Of a stretch of 34,764 nt of DNA, positions 33,650-34,764 are shown piece by piece. Under the pieces are notes generated by a model. The model had not been told where the DNA came from and searched no databases. It worked only from the letters and a program-made list of their open reading frames with translations. A program made the position numbers and the translations under genes. The stretch's first letter is position 1. Each line of letters starts with the position of its first letter. Origin of the DNA: Methanosarcina sp. UBA293 (GTDB taxonomy: Archaea > Halobacteriota > Methanosarcinia > Methanosarcinales > Methanosarcinaceae); the NCBI GenBank assembly GCA_002499445.1, contig DALS01000029.1, positions 22,638 through 57,401 on the forward strand. Reading direction: 5' to 3'.

Positions 33650-34764
33650 CAATCTCCAATGAGAAGATGCCTATCAAGCCAGAGGTTCCTATGTTCACAT
33701 GAAGTTTCAGAAATCAAAAGACAACTATAACATGCCGCTCCATTTACACAGTCTGCTGATTTAGTTGCATCACAACAAAGGGGATCATTAGAACAAAGCA
33801 AAATATTCCCAACTGCACTATTGATAATTTCGTGGAATATGTCTACTGACCCTACAAGTCCACCCATCCCTCCATCTTCTCCTGGAGATGTATTATAGAT
33901 AAGAATACCACCATTTTTTCCATCACGAGATATGTAAATTCTTTCCCTCAGCGAAACTGTTGAATAACCAGTGTGTGAGGATAAAGCTCTGATGACTGCA
34001 TGAGAAAGTGTATGGAGCCAGACAAATTCGGGTTCTACAGAAACCTCCGACCACCCTGAATCAGATTTCATACCTGAATCTGTGTATTCTTTCCACAGGT
34101 TGTAGGCGATTTTTGAGGTTAGATCAGGAATTTTTCTTTCACCAAATGTAATGAATATACCTTCACCAAATCCTTCATACCCTGGATACCAAATACTTCC
34201 ATCCGAAGGTAAATACACACCTGATGATACTAACAATTGGGGTTCACTTTCATCTGCAGTTGGTACTATACGTCTGTAGCCAAGCTGAACTGTGATTGTT
34301 CTGATCTTACTAATTGGGTGAACAAGCAATTCAGGAATGAGAGGTGAGGTTGAGATTATCTTTTTTGGATGCCCCATAACAAAATTTTTGGTTGAACTTC
34401 CTGCTCCTGATAGCAGTGAATCAAACTCTTCATACATTAAACTCATGAAAGATTTGCTTTCATCGTTTAAGCGTTTATAAAGATCACAGAACTCTAATAC
34501 ACCTTTTTCTCTAATTTCTTTGCTTATAACTTCAAGCGAATCATCAGGAATTCTTCCTCTTAGACTACTTGAAATCCAGTCTATAACAGTATTAGCATCC
34601 ATCCTAAGTAAAATATCGGAAGGCATTTTCATCATTGTATCAAGAGCTATTGAAACATCATACCTTTGAAGAATTCTTGATATCTGATTATCGAATTCTG
34701 GAATTGTCAAAAGGGTCATTGTTTCAGAAACCCTGAGTGAAGTTGTCAAGGCCGGTGAACAATT
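33649..34764 (-). CDS. DUF1998/MZB-domain protein, DrmB-like, 5' end outside the window
   Basis: The frame stays open to the window edge, so the start is not visible; an in-frame TTG at 34747-34749 is unlikely to be the true start. About 370 residues are seen. The C-terminal part matches DUF1998 (MrfA-type zinc-binding, MZB): LHTLSHAVIRALSSHTGYST, ERIYISRDG, GGILIYNTSPGEDGGMGGLV and the Cys set CSNDPLCC...C...NGAACYSCLL...C before WLDRHLL. The MZB domain binds zinc and accompanies helicases in DNA repair (MrfA) and in anti-phage systems (DrmB of DISARM, DruE of Druantia). The visible part has no helicase motif, which fits DrmB rather than MrfA. A helicase gene (drmA) would be expected just beyond the right edge. 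Confidence 0.8.
   Translation of the reverse strand, partial: NCSPALTTSLRVSETMTLLTIPEFDNQISRILQRYDVSIALDTMMKMPSDILLRMDANTVIDWISSSLRGRIPDDSLEVISKEIREKGVLEFCDLYKRLNDESKSFMSLMYEEFDSLLSGAGSSTKNFVMGHPKKIISTSPLIPELLVHPISKIRTITVQLGYRRIVPTADESEPQLLVSSGVYLPSDGSIWYPGYEGFGEGIFITFGERKIPDLTSKIAYNLWKEYTDSGMKSDSGWSEVSVEPEFVWLHTLSHAVIRALSSHTGYSTVSLRERIYISRDGKNGGILIYNTSPGEDGGMGGLVGSVDIFHEIINSAVGNILLCSNDPLCCDATKSADCVNGAACYSCLLISETSCEHRNLWLDRHLLIGD

Noticed and set aside
30153..34764. Complete canonical DISARM locus
   Set aside because: Only the DrmB-like and DrmC-like parts can be recognised. No helicase with Walker A and no DNA methylase is in the window, so the full system cannot be claimed.

Overview
The window reads as chromosome of a methanogenic archaeon, almost certainly a Methanosarcina. 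The evidence is an archaeal ether-lipid prenyltransferase (UbiA type), the archaeal S-adenosylmethionine synthetase, the large subunit of replication factor C with a PCNA-binding tail, an mtxX-mtxA-mtxH set related to the methyl-H4MPT:CoM methyltransferase, formaldehyde-activating enzyme, DUF1724-type regulators, DUF1699 and PKD/propeller surface proteins. TATA boxes, TTG starts (mat, mtxA, flavodoxin, fae, one regulator, a small zinc-finger gene) and long AT-rich spacers fit as well. Layout: the left edge (1-202) is the start of a secreted low-complexity protein. 0.7-4.0 kb carries ubiA (+), then mat and an RNA-free RNase P (HARP), both on minus. 4.3-5.1 kb is a zinc-ribbon gene behind a roughly 245-nt leader that folds into a run of hairpins. 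5.4-7.6 kb is a sorted surface protein with seven propeller repeats and two PKD domains. 8.3-9.0 kb holds tRNA-Val and two related hairpin-closed candidate small RNAs; a third relative lies at 16.95 kb. 9.2-11.1 kb is rfcL (-). 11.6-14.1 kb is the mtxXAH operon (+). 14.5-16.5 kb is ilvD with a hidden 59-residue zinc-finger gene downstream (-). 17.3-19.8 kb holds a PAS-PAS-PAS-GAF protein without a kinase, and a flavodoxin (+). 20-24.4 kb is a minus-strand run: two paralogous wHTH-DUF1724 regulators around DUF1699 and fae, then a 96-residue antitoxin-like protein. A frameshifted copy of that last gene lies at 25.5 kb. 24.8-28.7 kb encodes membrane and surface proteins (a small membrane protein, DUF2341, a duplicated CUB-like lipoprotein). 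29.3-30.0 kb is debris of a helix-turn-helix gene. 30.15 kb to the right edge is a tightly coupled minus-strand operon: DUF1998/MZB protein (cut by the window end), a single-HKD phospholipase-D nuclease, and a 1009-residue protein. How it fits together: the central region is C1 and redox metabolism around tetrahydrosarcinapterin (mtx, fae, flavodoxin, DUF1724 regulators). The right end is accessory. Its DUF1998-PLD pair is the drmB-drmC arrangement of DISARM anti-phage systems. The large third protein, however, has an N-terminal zinc ribbon and helicase-like segments without a visible Walker A, so this is a DISARM-related or new defence module, and it is the most interesting protein-coding find. 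The most interesting non-coding finds are the structured leader at 4344-4585 and the hairpin-closed RNA family.
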